Counted from the stretch's first letter, positions 34,622-47,867 are shown. The stretch is 64,000 bases of DNA from Lunularia cruciata (GCA_948567375.1 OX419756.1:67842333-67906332), one strand, 5' to 3'. Numbers and translations are program-made. The notes: generated by a model not told the origin, from the sequence alone.

Positions 34622-37600
34622 CTCGTACACTCTGTCAGACACTTCCTCGGAGACCTCAAGCAGATGATACCCGGTAAGTGAGCGATGCTTGCCACTTGAT
34701 GATTTCAGAGCAGAAAGCTAAAAGGTATGTAGAACTAATTTCCACATGACCATCATAAGGGAGTTGGCAAAGAATGAAGCTCCACTACATAAGATTCAAA
34801 TGCAGAAAGATCTGAACTTCCGAGAGCCTTCAATCACCCTTTCTGACGATAGAGAACATGAATCGGAAACAGTTCGCAATAACACTTAGTTTAGGCGTTG
34901 ATGCCGGGCGAGTCCCACAGAAACACAATTTTATTGATGAAACATTTTTTTTGGATGTGATCAGCACAAATCGTTTCCTCATAGAGGAAGTGATGCATGC
35001 AAGTACTAAAATGTACAAGTAAAATGATGCATTCGCATCTGACGATCTTGCAAAACAGTAAGGCCGCTCAATGCGGCACAGGATGGAATCTACCGTATGA
35101 AAAAATGATGAGCAACTATTCCATTGTGTGCCCTTTAATCGAATCCAATGTTGTCGATGGGCGGTATAGATGAACTCGGAAGAATATGCAAATTCCATAA
35201 GGGTTTCTGGATCTCCTACTTCGATTTCTTGGTATTCATTGAATTGTACACTACCTTTTCCCCGGTAAAGCCATCACCAGAAGAGTGAAAATTAGTCAGT
35301 GGATCCGATATTAGCTGTTTTACCAAACAAACTAATCATCCAAATGCAAATTCTTTACAAGTTCTGTGCGTTGCCGTCGTGACATGAAACCAGAACAGGC
35401 TCTGATTCGTAGACATCAGCTGGCTAGTTCGTGATCCGTCTTTAAGAGGAAAGACGAACATCTGTGGTCAGTTAAGCCCATCAATCATGTAACGTTGATA
35501 AGGAATATGCATCCCGATAGAAATCAACACACAACCAATCACCGTCTCTACACTTCGTTTACTTTCCCGTTTCTCCGTTTTTGGATTTGTCAAACAACAC
35601 AAACAAATAGTGGTGGAAGTTGGGTATACCTGGGGAATGTACTTGACTGCAGTCATGACCACTTGTATGATACTGGAAATAAAGAACAATACTCATTACA
35701 AAGGGGATAATATAAGATGCGTTGCTGGGGAGAACCTCCAGCAGAGAAGCAAAGAGCATGAACAACGAGATGTCTCACATGTTTGGTCAATTCAATACAG
35801 CAAGTGGAAGCGTTTCTACAAAACTAGAATTTCATTCGAAGAAGACTTCAAGACCCTGTTTTGAATGAATATAGAGTTGAAAATTTAGACGGAAAAAAAG
35901 GGAGCTCACAAGACCAAAATCACTTTGGCACAGCGCGTGTATGAGAACTTACTTGGAACCAGACACAAGCCATAAGCAATCACCCTTGGGCCGCGCCAAA
36001 TGCTAGAAGCACTAGGCAAGAATCCCATGCTGCAGTGGTATACCAATGGCTGGTTTAGGTACATTCTGCTGTCCACTCTGCAAAGGAACAGATAGAAAGA
36101 GGTTTAACAGAAACACTTACCAATTGCAACAAGAGAAAGAGAATAATCTGCTCTCAGATGCTGCAAAATGAGGCTGAATCATATATATTCAGGGCCTGTA
36201 TTGGATCTATATCCAGAACGTCACATATGTGTAGAGGAACGAAAAGAAGATTATCACCAAAAAGCCAAACAGAGTATGAAATCTTCAAGAATCCGTTTTC
36301 TCATTTAGCGTACTAGATGCATCACATGCAGCCCAACGACACCTGAGGAGTCCGAGTTCATCAACAAAATAACTTGAAGTTTGATTCATCACATCTGCTG
36401 ACAGGTAAACTGGAGCTACCTGGAGAACTATGATGTGGTAAACTGGAGAATACCTCGTAGATTAGAGCTTGAACGACGGTACTAGCTGTGAGCAGCACTG
36501 CATGTATGGATAATGCTACATCACTTGGCGCGACAGGAATCAGCTGTGGAACAAGAAAAGTTCCATGTCAGTCAACATGTTACAACCACCTTTCGCCTCT
36601 TCAGTGGCAAGAAAAGAGGTGACGAAGATTATCCTATTTAGTCGCGAGACATGTTACACCGTGACAACTAAGTTTCTTTCAAACAGTGAGCACGTCGCGG
36701 TCTTGATACATATAAATATTCCCACCCTTCGTAATTTTGCTGGTTCCGCTCCAAGATCAAGATCTCGTAGGTACATGTTGACAGGATGGAAAATAAGAGA
36801 GCGTCCGATTGAGAATGCAGCTAACAAGATAGCCTTTACAACAAGTCTCTGAAATTTTCTTCTTTACTCCGAGCATTGCAAAATATACCGGCTCCGTCAA
36901 ATCGGATTGGGAGCGATCCAGCTGTTAAGAGAGGCTTATCCCTTGAAGCTGAATCCCCTTTAGTGCACACCAATTTCCAGATGGAAGCAGACTTCTCTCG
37001 ACCTGCTAAGGTAACGAAGTTTAGGACACGGTTGTAAAATATTTAAGATGAACGACCGATTCAAGAACAGACCCCCCCTTTTGGTCGCCGTTTCGGTAAC
37101 GTTATAACCACCCCTTACAGGGAGTCACTAGATTGCAAAGAAGAAGCCCAAGACAAAATTTAACCATATAAATTTCTCATCAAGTATATTTAGACACTGC
37201 CTTGCACATGAGTAAAAACAAGATCTGAAGTCACAAAGACATGAAGACAATTTGAAGAAAGCAGAAGGAACAGTGGGCACTTAGGTCAACAGACATCGCA
37301 GACTAGGTTTCATCATGTAATAAATATTGTCGTCAAGATAAATAAGTGTCGTTGTCCCACATCTTAGAATTCATGCACACAACAGCATTGTTTTTCTACT
37401 TCCGAAATATATCACATATACAGTTGAGTTTCTTTCGCACACATATGAATACCAACCTCTGATTTACTGTACATGTCATGATATTGGTGTTCTACGAAGT
37501 AGAGAGACGTATTGTACACCAAGTAGAGCTATGTTTTGTGAAATTGAAAGCCAGGAAGTCGAAGGTGAGACCGGTAACAATGGAGTTGTCAAAGCAACAA

Positions 37601-37951
37601 GGTGGGTTTCTTAGCTGACCTTAGGAAGAGAGTAGGTAACTGGTCGTGATTCAAGAAGTCACAATCTGGAACCCAAACTCCAACCTCGCTAGATTTCGCT
37701 CAACCATACCAACACAACGACTTCACCATATCACCACAAAATATAAGTACACAGAAATCAGCAAAACAGTCTGAACATAGACTTTGTACAGCCTGCGAAA
37801 TACCGTTTCCCGACACTCTATTACCTACCTACCTACCTACCTACCTATATGAAGATCAAACCAGCAAACAGCACGAACTTATCAATCAAGTCGAATTTCA
37901 GCACGCCTCAACAGAAAGATCAAAACTAGGGCACAAGAGACCACGACCGTG
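34622..37951 (-). pseudogene. Partial inverted copy of the cystinosin gene
   Basis: The minus strand is collinear with 56893-60650, introns included. Exon 1 and the promoter are absent, because homology starts inside intron 1. The exon 2 counterpart (about 37470-37590) has lost its acceptor AG and has an internal deletion. The exon 3 counterpart (36454-36543) and exon 5 counterpart (35630-35672) keep frame and splice sites. The exon 4 counterpart (35953-36077) keeps its length but carries one single-base loss and one gain. Exons 6 and 7 with their introns are deleted: sequence jumps from the end of intron 5 into exon 8 (about 35200-35272). The 3' flank is shared for a further 550 bp or so. 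It cannot encode the transporter. Retained introns show a DNA-level segmental duplication rather than a retrocopy. Confidence 0.9.
37822..37846. repeat. Short (TACC)n microsatellite
   Basis: Six TACC units lie within the intron-1 counterpart of the inverted cystinosin copy. The intact gene has no such expansion at the matching place (about 56978), so it arose after the duplication or was lost there. Confidence 0.8.
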
Positions 37952-38222
37952 CGATATGTGCCCCATCTCCCATAAATTCCAGAACTGAAACCCCCGAAAA
38001 GTTTTTGCTGAGATTTGTTTGATTGTTCGAGAATACCAAAACACGATGTCGTTTAGGTTTTTCATATTCTTGATCTCGTTGTAATTACATCGCATAAAAA
38101 GAGATAGCACTTTCTTGTGTATCACATTTTTCAGTTTCCTACTAATTTATTAACTGTTCTAATACTAATGATTTCTAATGTAGTTTTAGAAATCAATTAG
38201 GAAATCCAAACAAATGCTACGT

Positions 38223-38258
<36 letters not shown>

Positions 38259-40850
38259 ATATCCGGTGCGGGCGTTAGAGCACTCACACATTTTTAATTG
38301 CAAAATTATGCATAGTTGGTTAGGAGTGGGACAAAAATAATAAAACATAATAAAAATTGTTGATGGGGTTGTAGTTGCATGAGATATTGCACCCTGAATC
38401 GGCCTGGATTTATGAAAGCAATCTTGATCAACAGAATACTTGTAGTCACATTTTGCTTCGCTTGAGGTGTACAAGCTTTGCATATGAGAGTAGAAGGATT
38501 GAAGATGAAAGGTAAAAAACAGATTTGAAATCACCAAGCAGAGAAAAATTTCAAATCTGCTAACAGCAATCTAGACAAATAAGTACCAAACTGAAAATTA
38601 ACTCACTTATCCTAGACCCCAAACAATAATATGTTAACCTTGTGCAAGGTGCACCGGTCTCAAGGGTATTTTTGCATTAAAATATTTTTTGCAAGATGGA
38701 CCGTCCGCCCAGCACCCCCTACTAACCAAGGACAATTTTACAATTAAAACTATTTTAGAGGTACTTTCATAATTTCCCAACTTGTCAAATCATTGGCATT
38801 TGTTAAATTTTCCATCAATTTAGCTAAGATATCTCTTACATAAGTTAATTATGCATAATAGGTATAGATTTGAAAATCATTTTTGTATTTAGAACATTCT
38901 TATGAAACAAAAAAATAATAACTATCACTTTACCTATATAGTTTTTAAAATTCTTCACTCTGGAATGTGAATGAGAGGAACATCAAAATATCATACATTT
39001 GTGAGAGGGAATCAGAGTGGTGTCTTAGCTCATGAAAAAATCATTTTGTGTATGCTTCTAAGAGGTGCGCATAGTGACAGGCCCGTCAACCTAGTTGCTA
39101 AACTCATGGTTGGATGCCAATGTCACTGTTGTACTTTGCAAGTGGTGAGGACTATGGTTAGAAACGCCAACGGAGTCAATAAAATACCCCCAAGGAATGG
39201 GAGAAAAGGAATACAAATGCGCCTATGGAGTTTGGGGTCAAAAGTCAACCTTGACCTTATTGACTTCTTTAAGCAACAGTTCCTTGGGTTGCTTGATGAT
39301 GGACACATGTTGCGATCTCATGAGTAGCATATATTGAAGAAAGACCATAGTTCTTGAAGTCAATACTCAAAGCATGTGAGATTTATTGACATGGTATCTA
39401 GGTTTTGCTAAAACAAAAGCCTTACCTGCGTTGACATAAACATTGAGAATAAAATAATCCAACATGTTGGATAAAATAGTTCTATCATAACGTCTTAATA
39501 TGATATTCTCTTAAGATGATATTGATAGATTCGAAGAAATAATCACATCAAGCTAATGTCAAAAAAATTCTAGTTGTTCGGAGAGAGTTCCATACAAACA
39601 AGAAAATCAAATATCAAGACATCGTAATAGGAGTACCATGACTATGATATGATAAGATTAAATTGCTCCATAGAAATTCTTCTTCTATAGATTATATTAT
39701 AAATAAATTATATATTATATTAAAGATATATTATAAATATGATTTTTTATTTTTATTTTTTTCTTCGATGGTTATAGATAGAATTACTCTTAGCATTAGT
39801 AATTAGAGAGATAATTATACCTAGAGGGGTATACTCTCCGAACTTCTTTGCAGTTCATTTCATCTTGTAGGGGAATTATCCCAAATGTTCATGGTAGAGT
39901 CCAAAAAATTAAGATATTATGTATAGATAAGATATTGATAAGAAAGTAAATTATGTTATTATATATTATCCACTTTATTTTATTTATTCTATGGTTGAAA
40001 AAAAATTGATAAAAATAAATGAGTAGAAATATGAAGATGATTCCATAAAGTTTCAAGTCAATTCTCTTTAAAAGTCTTGGGTGAAATCTTTGGACATCAA
40101 TGATACTTCAATGTTTAGATAAATTTTTATCATACTCTCAAACTATAGAAGTGTGTATCCTTTTTACAAAAAAAAATTCCAAATTTATATGTGATCAAGA
40201 TGGAACAAAAATATAATATAAGAACTCTTTTTCAGTGTAAAATTGGATCACTTCTAACATGGATATTCAAATTTTCCCGCCGCTATAAGATAAGGACCAC
40301 TTCCATCACATAAAATTAGAAGATTTTGTGCATGGGAGTAATAGGGAAAAACTGTGATATTCTATGTTAAATTTTGTTTTTCTATGTTACTTGTGTTGAG
40401 TGTTAGCCTGGAGTGCCTATATCCATGTCAAGCTCTATGGTACCATTAAATCTTGTGGTTAACATGGGGTATTATTAAGTTAAAATGCCAAAGTTCAATT
40501 ACGGTTAATCTATCTAAAGCATTTCTACCACAATCTTCTTTACGTAGACTATATTTGAAACATCGTGTGTATCTGGATCTCCAAAGGTTGCTCATGTAGT
40601 TGACCTTGCTAGAGTCCCTTGGACTTTCTAGAGTGCAGATCAATTGTTTTGTATGATTTTGCTAGGAGAAAATACAATCATTGATCACTTTTGTACTTAA
40701 TAGGGTGGTTTTGGATTGACAATATTGGCATCACTATGGAAATGGAGCATTCTTTGTAAATTTAGAGAATCTCCTATAAAATCTCTAAAATTTTGATAAG
40801 ATTTAGTTCAATAAACATTGATGGTAAATCTTTCACCTCAAGTTTGCAAA
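37952..40850. other. Intergenic, no gene recognised
   Basis: Strongly AT-rich, especially 39.4-40.3 kb. Short frames such as 38971-39327 (118 residues) and the minus-strand 38232-38537 have no motif. Nothing structural was seen apart from A/T runs. Confidence 0.4.
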
Positions 40851-41640
40851 AAGATCAACAATACCTTAAAGCTTAGATTCACGCTTCCACTTTGATTGAT
40901 GACTTTTAATTCACATCAGAGTAGTTCACCATACACCTTTGGATTTGGCTAGGTCTACCATATCCAACACTCTTGGCCATATTGAACCAATGTCCTTGTG
41001 GTTCTACATTTGACGTGGAGTGCATCCACATCTTATTTTATACCATAGGAGGAGAGACTACCACAATCCACGATACCATTAGAGATAAGGTGCCTAGATC
41101 CTACACACTACTTGCTCATAGGTTCAGATTCAACTATGGATGGTCCTACCCAGCCCGTCTCACTTGAGGGTGCGGACAAATATTATCACTTTTAGGGATG
41201 GTAGATCTATGTCATATGATGTACTTATGGCAAACTTACTCATGCCAAAGTCCTTGGCTACAGTTGTAACTATCATTACCACCAAGGAGAAGGAGGACCA
41301 TTATGCTCCATGGCTTACCTCTAACACTTTCATCCCCCTAGCAGTGGAGATTTTGGCCACCTTTATTATCAATATGATAATCACCTACCATGCTTACCTC
41401 CTAGTTTTGGCAGAGGGTCTCTGTCGCCCTATAGAGATCATAGGCTCTGAGTCTTCATCAATGAGCGTCAGTACTGTGTGCTCTTATTCCATTGATGGCT
41501 CTCCCCTCAAATTACCAAGACATATCCTTGGAGTATCTCTATCACATAATTTGGTTATAAGTTCATACTTTGCTCATTTTACATATTTTAAGATTTTATA
41601 GGGTTTATGTTTATGTGCCCCTTTTTTAAGATTCTCAAAC
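40850..41640 (+). mobile_element. LINE 3' fragment (Cys/His cluster and endonuclease region)
   Basis: The plus-strand frame NQCPCGSTFDVECIHILFY near 40985-41040, then IHDTIRDKVP, matches the C-terminal cluster of the minus-strand LINE at 28.9 kb (CECGSTLHATSVHMIQC, IRDKVF). It is followed at 41140-41600 by a frame with FRDGRSMSYDVLMANLLMPK, which resembles the PD-(D/E)xK core of a restriction-like endonuclease. The reverse transcriptase is not visible upstream, so the copy is 5'-truncated. A frame change separates the two parts. Confidence 0.65.
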
Positions 41641-41655
41641 TCTTCTTATCTATTT

Positions 41656-42197
41656 TGTTGTGCATATATACATTACTACACAACATACATTGTTATCAAT
41701 ATCATACATTATAGAAGTACAACATACAAATAAATCATACATGACCTCTAAGTGCTAAAATAAACAGTTCATTTTTACACTTGAATCACACTCAAATCAA
41801 ATATGTATTTGATCTTTCATTCAACAATCTACTATCAATCGTGCACTCATTATAATCAAGCCACATCCACTCTAACTAAGAGACTCTAGGTGATGTTTGT
41901 CAAACCATGTCCACCATAGCCAAGAACTCGAATGCTCAACATAAAAGAAGTGAGCTCTTTGGAGTTACATTTCAAAAGTATACCCCTTTGCTTGACCTAG
42001 GTCTCCAACCCTAACGGTGCCATTGATTGCACATCCAATGGTGCAAATGATGCAAGTAATGGTGTGTCCCACCATGTGATCAATAGCACTAACATGAACT
42101 CTGGCCATTATCAAGTAATCCATGAACAACTATTAAAATAACTGTGAGTGCCAACACTACCATCCCAATGTATGAGCAAACTAGCTTTGGCACTACA
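41656..42197 (-). repeat. Solo terminal repeat of the element D family
   Basis: On the minus strand the unit begins TGTAGTGCC, carries counterparts of D's repeat A (CTATGGTGGACA, CATCACCTAGA, GATTATAATGAGTGC), then continues without a break into D's segment B (TAATGTATATATGCACAACA end). Its length of 542 bp matches the 540 bp of A2+B2. It sits between a LINE 3' fragment and the LINE-tail repeat R4, so it probably inserted into the LINE's 3' part. It is heavily diverged and old, and no target duplication is clear. Confidence 0.8.
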
Positions 42198-42239
42198 AAG
42201 GTCATGAAAGTTTGTGCATTTCTATGCATTTGTATTCCA

Positions 42240-42430
42240 TTTATGGGGGCTTAGCCTCATTTTACCTTTTTAGTCTCTCCCTTGTATGGCTTGATGGGGT
42301 CTTCCCATCCTTAGTGTTCTCTCTTGAAGGGGTGTTCCCATCCTTTCACTCTCTTGTATTCCATTTTTGCTTTTCCTTAGGGGTATTTTATTGGGCTTTT
42401 TGGCCACTCTATTTTATAACAAATAGGTGT
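42240..42430 (+). repeat. Dispersed repeat R4 (LINE 3' tail)
   Basis: It contains GGGGGCTTAGCCTC near 42246 and the word CTCTCCCTTGTATGGCTTGAT, shared with R1. With the LINE fragment at 40.85-41.64 kb it makes one LINE relic interrupted by the solo terminal repeat. Confidence 0.65.
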
Positions 42431-42449
42431 TGTTTTAGTTTGAAAAATA

Positions 42450-44160
42450 ATTGACCTCTTGAACTTAGTAATGGACAAGACTCAATTACTCTATTATGCT
42501 TTGAACACAACTTCAAGGAAAACGTTCCAAAGACCTCAAACTCTAAGCTCAAATTTTATCTCTTGAATTCTAAAAGCCATCTGAATTCCGGCATAGGAGT
42601 TCAGAACCCCAAACTCAAAGAACCACCCCAAAACTCCAAATTATACATCTCCTTATCAAAATTGTGGGAAGCTAAATCCAATGCAATTGCAAAACAACAC
42701 AACAAGCATAACTGAGCGGTGTTTCCAGTAGCGGTAGACAAGATTAATGTCATCGAAGTCCGCATTGTCGAACTCGCACACCTGTTCCCTTCAACATCAG
42801 GTTTCGGTTTAGGTCATATATCACTTGGAGGCTCTCATGGATACTAACTGGAACGTCCACAGGCACGAACTTAAAGTCGCCCCCTCAAACTGAGATCGTA
42901 CATACAAAATCTGAGAATAACAATGTACTTTCAAATCGGAAGAATGAAGGCTCAGCAAAACTCAGCACTTCATAGGCTACGCATTTTGTGAACACTAGTT
43001 TCTTCAAGCAATATAGACATATCGTGATCGAGACATACATTATTTATTGAAAGCTGTCATATTGTAGACCATATTGCTCCTACCTGTGACAAAGGTCAGA
43101 GACCTGAACTAATTATATCACAGTTTAGTTCTGGTAGACATTCCTAGATACCGTAACCTCGATCAGCCCTCCCGGTCTTATCGAACATGGCATCCATTGC
43201 CATCTATCCCAATAGATATGAAACTGAAAATCTATACGTCCAGGTCAAATTTTGCGTCCGCTCGCTTCTACCAAAGGAGCTCTCTGTAGTTGATGATCGA
43301 GAAATGGTAACAGACATACGACAACAATTTTTATTCCCCATCTGATGGCCTGTCCATACTACACAAATAATACATTGAAAATCAAGACAAGATCAGTACA
43401 TCAACAGCTCTGGTTTCATCGAAATGTTATTGCTGTGAGAATACTGTCTGACAAAAACGGCTGGCGCGATCAAAATCCGTTCCTGTTCACTGATTCCGGA
43501 TGCCACCAGCGGTAAGCAGAGTTTCAATAGCGACTATACGGGTCAGATTCCATTCGATCATTCAATTTGATTCGTCAATCATGCCACCCATGTGCAGCAA
43601 CCCCGATAATAGAAGGCAATCGACTGGCAGGTATAAATTGGCTGTTGCAAACGTTGCTACTGGACGTTGCAAACTTCTTCCACGGCCTCCATTTCAAGAT
43701 CCATGGGGACATCTTCACATGCCATTTGTACAAGCCAAAATTTTCAGTTAAAATCTAGGGGTGGCTACCAAGTTAATTTGCTTCACAGGGTCAACTCGCT
43801 GCATGATGAGCTTCTTCAGATCCAGTATCATGATTCAGGAACAGGTTCGTGGTTGGAACGTTCATGCGTCTATATCTTATTGGCATATACGGAGAGAGTG
43901 TAAACACGACAGCACCAGTGCACCGGGTCCTTATTATCTCTTGTACAATCGAGAAGAGGCTAACAGCATTCTCATGTGTAGCTCTCGCATCTTAATGCTT
44001 GTCTAGATCACGGAAGAGGAGGCCGAGGTTGCAGTCTACCGTCTAAAAGATTCAGATTCTTGAGCTGGATTTGCAAACAGATATGCTAGAACAAGTGTCT
44101 GAGGGTCCGCCATCTCGTCATAGAAGGTTAATTGCCTACTTGGAAGCGAGGCGCGTGGTG
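42450..44160. other. Low-copy intergenic, no gene recognised
   Basis: Base composition is more balanced than in the transposon-rich parts, and several overlapping plus-strand frames lie at 43.5-44.0 kb without motifs. A minus-strand stretch at about 42715-42900 reads protein-like in two frames but could not be assigned. Confidence 0.3.
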
Positions 44161-44550
44161 GTATACGGTCAAGACTCAGAGTGTGTTCAGATGTTTACAT
44201 ATGCTATCTCATGCCTGAAGCAATGAGGGAAAGAAAAGCTACATTTAATTCATATGACGTGAATAAGAGAAGTTGGAATACTGTTCCGACTCCAGAAGAG
44301 TTCACAGAAAACTTTGACCTTTGCTTCAGCAGAACCAGAACATTTTCGAGATTTTCACCTGGCTTTCGGACTTCTGATCAACCGTAATTTTGCTCTCCTG
44401 AAAGCGGCCTGTCCCCGGGTAATCTTCGTTCCTCAAGGTGTAAGTTCGGTGCATATATATGGGACGTGGTTAGCTAGGCTGGAGATACGACTTTCTCCAA
44501 ATTCATGTTCAAAAGCCCTGTTTACCTATAAGCTAATTCAATAACAAAAT
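44160..44550 (+). pseudogene. Possible fragment of a kelch-type host protein
   Basis: The frame at 44181-44387 includes ATFNSYDVNKRSWNTVPTPE, which resembles a kelch beta-propeller blade (sequence ...YDxxxxxWxxxPxP) as in plant F-box/kelch proteins. Only one blade-like segment is evident and the frame stops soon after. A second frame at 44314-44544 may continue it. It could equally be chance. No F-box was seen. Confidence 0.25.
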
Positions 44551-44799
44551 TAAGCAAAATATTCTTTTTGCAATCAGGACAAGGTCGTGACTGGGCTTTC
44601 GATACACTGCAATCTCGAGCACGCTCTTATGCTGACAGTCGAGCATCTCGTTTAGAAAATCGGAAGGCTTGGGTCTTCTTGATTGATGTGGTCAGATCGA
44701 TTTTAACCTTGTTCATCTCATCGATTCTCGACATATTTTGGGGTTTCTCCTCCTCTTATACGATCTTTATACGTTGACTCAGCATTTTCATGGTTTTAC

Positions 44800-45945
44800 T
44801 TTTCTCACATCTGGGCAACTGACGCGTACAAACATAGGAAGCCCAAGTAGCCGAGCGTAATCTCGTTGGAATCTTCAATTAGTTTTCTTATCTGTTCTGA
44901 TAGATTTTCGTGAAGTGTTTTTTGCCAAGTTAGTGCACTTCGGAATAATTTACGAGCTTGCCTTAAACGTCCTAATTAGATTGAAAGGAAGAAAACAATA
45001 GAACAGATATGCAACTTTTGTCATATCACTGATTACATCAAACATGGCATTGTCTGCTGTGAACGGTGACGAGATCTTTGCCGGACCTATGAGCTCAAGC
45101 TCGGAGAGCCGGGAATAGAGGAAGCTTCCTGATACACCGATCCGCAAGGACTAGTACATACATGGTCATTTCGTCTTTTGCATGAAATGTGTTCCGTCCA
45201 CCGACGGTTTTCTGAGATGGATGCTATGAAAGTTGCCGACCAACTCCACCAGTGTTGAACAGACAGCAGTTTACAGAGTACGTGGATTTCATCGTCCTGC
45301 AATCGCATATTCTACTGTCTCTTATTAGTTTCTGTACATAGATGATCATGACATATCCAGAAGTCTTTTGTTGCTTGTCTCTTGTTATGACAAACATGAA
45401 GACTGCAACATCCCAGTACGCCAATATACGCTTTTCAGATGCTGCAAACTTGATTCCAATCATCTGATAGAATTCTGTCGCGTTTACTATTATCAGAAGT
45501 AATATTTCCCTTTCGAACACAGCATGGAGATTTACAAGACAGAATTTCATATGATAGGCAGGTGCGTGATCAGACGTCCCTATTTGCAGAACTGTGCTCG
45601 TTCTCAGTCCGTTGTTTGATTCATTTTTTAGCAGAATCCTCAACCAGGAATAAGGCGTACTGCTTTCTATTACAGTTATACGCTAGAAAACACACTGGCA
45701 TCTTCGAGAGATACTGCTCCACGGTGATGGTTGATATTCCAAAGCAAAGAGGTACAAGTTTTGTCCTGCCTCCATTCGCCGGTATCTTGAAGGTATTGAA
45801 ACTTACCCAAGACTAAAAGCTCTGCGTCCAGTTTTCTCGAACCATCATTTGATTACATTCAGCTCTATCTCGTTCATCGGAGAATATTTGCATTTTCCAT
45901 GTGTTCAGGTTTCACACTACGAGTATATCAGCAGCTCCAGAAATA
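44800..45945. other. Upstream region of the dioxygenase gene, no gene recognised
   Basis: No recognised coding sequence. The minus-strand open frame at 45224-45643 (139 residues) has no known motif. The stretch may hold the dioxygenase promoter, but I see no convincing TATA box at a fixed distance. Confidence 0.3.
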
Positions 45946-47573
45946 ATGGCGATGGCTGCATCTCCTCCCATTTTAAAAGTTGAGAACGTTGCCAATGTTC
46001 TAGCCCGTCTTCAAAGCTCAGCTATAAGTGATTTACCAGAGCGCTATGTCTGGCCAGAGGCGTTGAAGCATAATTTGAGCCTGGATTCCGAGGGAGACCA
46101 TGAAGCCAGTTTAGAGTTACCAGTTATAGACATTTCCAATTTACTCTGCGAAGATCAAGTTCTGAGGGAGAAAACTGTTCACGAGATTGGTCTTGCATGT
46201 GAGGAGTGGGGTTTCATGCAAATTGTAAATCACGGTATATCAGATCAACTCTATAAAGACGTTGTTGTCCAAAGTCGCAAGTTCTTTCATCTGCCTGTGG
46301 ATAGGAAGGAAAAAGCGACCCTTGGCCCAGGATCAAAAGCATTTTCTGGTTACACAGGCAGATGGCCCGCAGTAACCTCCAGTGCTCCATGGATGGAGAC
46401 GCTTTCAGACTCTGCTGATAGAATGGAGGCTTCCGTTGCAAATTTGTGTTGGCCCGAGAGTAACCCCGAGTTTTGGTAAGAAACACGCGTAGCCCCCTTA
46501 GATCGCATACATGTATATGTAACACATTCTTAGTCATTGACTTCAGTACAATAGATTACTGACTCCGATTGTGCAACGAAGATGTGTAGGAGGTTGAGTA
46601 CTGGAATGAGTATATTGGGCGAGTGTTCGTGAAGTTTTAGAAGCTCATTCCGGATATCGGTATGTCATTGAATGATGGTTCCGCAGCAAACCTTTGGAGG
46701 AATTCTGGGCTAAGCTGAGAGATATCGGGATCGAAGTACTTGGAGCTCTTGCCCTATATCTGGGTCTGAAGAAGTCAACCTTTTCTGAGCAATTCAAAAC
46801 ATCAGACGATCATGGGAGTTCCTGGAGGCTAAACTACTATCCGGAGTGTCCCCGACCAGATCTTGCACTTGGTGCAGGACCTCATGCGGATCCCAACATT
46901 ATGACATTGTTGAGATCAGATCGTGATTTTGGTCTGCAGGTGCGCAAGGGTAATAGATGGGTAGACGTTCCTCTAGTTGCGAGCCGGGGAACAGTTGTAA
47001 TCAACGTTGGCGACACGCTTGAGGTACACAAACTTCTTCTGGTTCTCGTTATAAGACATTCCATGGCTTGCATTGGAGAAATCTTTCGTGGTACTTCCGC
47101 CCCGCATTTTCCGATCTTCTCCATTACAAACTGAAAGTGACCCACTAAATCCACTGGCGTTTGCTGTTTGCTTCAGTTTGCACTCCAACATGTACATCGA
47201 ATCCCATATTCCATCTGATATCGTCTAGAGTGAAGAAGACACCAACAGAGATCGCGACGGGCATGTGACTTGACATTTACACGATTTCTTCGTTTAATTT
47301 TGGCAGGCTCTGAGCAACGGAAGATTTAAAAGCATAGAGCACCGTGTTCGCGTGACCGAGAAATTAGACCGAATATCGACCGTATACTCAATGCAGCCAG
47401 AGCCATCTAAAATCCTTGAGGCTCCGTCCAAACTTATCGATGAAGAACACCCTTCACTATACAGGCCGTTCACATTTGGCGAATACATGGCATACATTAA
47501 AAACAGCAGCCGCATCGTCGGCAAAAGTGCTTTCGACTGTGTGCGCAGAGAAAGTCCGGCGAGTGAGTGCTGA
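45946..47573 (+). pseudogene. 2-oxoglutarate/Fe(II)-dependent dioxygenase gene, probably broken
   Basis: Exon 1 (45946-46475) encodes the N-terminal DIOX_N part with LPVIDISNLL and CEEWGFMQIVNHGIS. Exon 2 starts at 46590 (EVEYWNEYIGR). Exon 3 (46687-47023) holds WRLNYYPECPRPDLALG, then GPHADPNIMTLL with the iron ligands His (46883) and Asp (46889). Exon 4 (47307-47573) holds the distal His (47340) and DRIS, the 2-oxoglutarate-binding R-x-S. Defects: the exon 1/2 join is out of frame with a GT-AG intron; an extra dinucleotide near 46624 (GTGT) shifts exon 2 into a stop; only 27 bases with GT...AG ends separate exons 2 and 3, too short for a plant intron, and reading through meets a stop. Family members hydroxylate or desaturate hormones, flavonoids and other metabolites in the cytosol; the substrate cannot be told. 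Assembly errors are an alternative to decay. Confidence 0.75.
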
Positions 47574-47867
47574 ATGCGCAAACTGATTTCGACAGCAGAG
47601 GCCAGAGCTTGATAAGGATCCCCGACCCTCCGATATTCCAGGTTGACTATCTGGCCACGAGCATTTACAGAGAGAGGAGGGATCGTTTACTTTCCTCAGT
47701 AGTAATCCAAGTTTGAATCTTTAGTAGTTCACTTTCAACACTTTAAGAAAGTTTATTTAAAGTTTATTTACCCATAGGAGAGCAATCAGAAGAGCAATCG
47801 AATTAGGTGATATTTCTACGGATATTGGTGTCTATTGGTGTGCAGACAGTACGATTTGCAGAACTCG

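Noticed and set aside
42715-42900. Protein-like minus-strand stretch containing ADFDDINLVYRYW in one frame
   Set aside because: Two frames are needed, no splice sites are convincing and no family is recognised.
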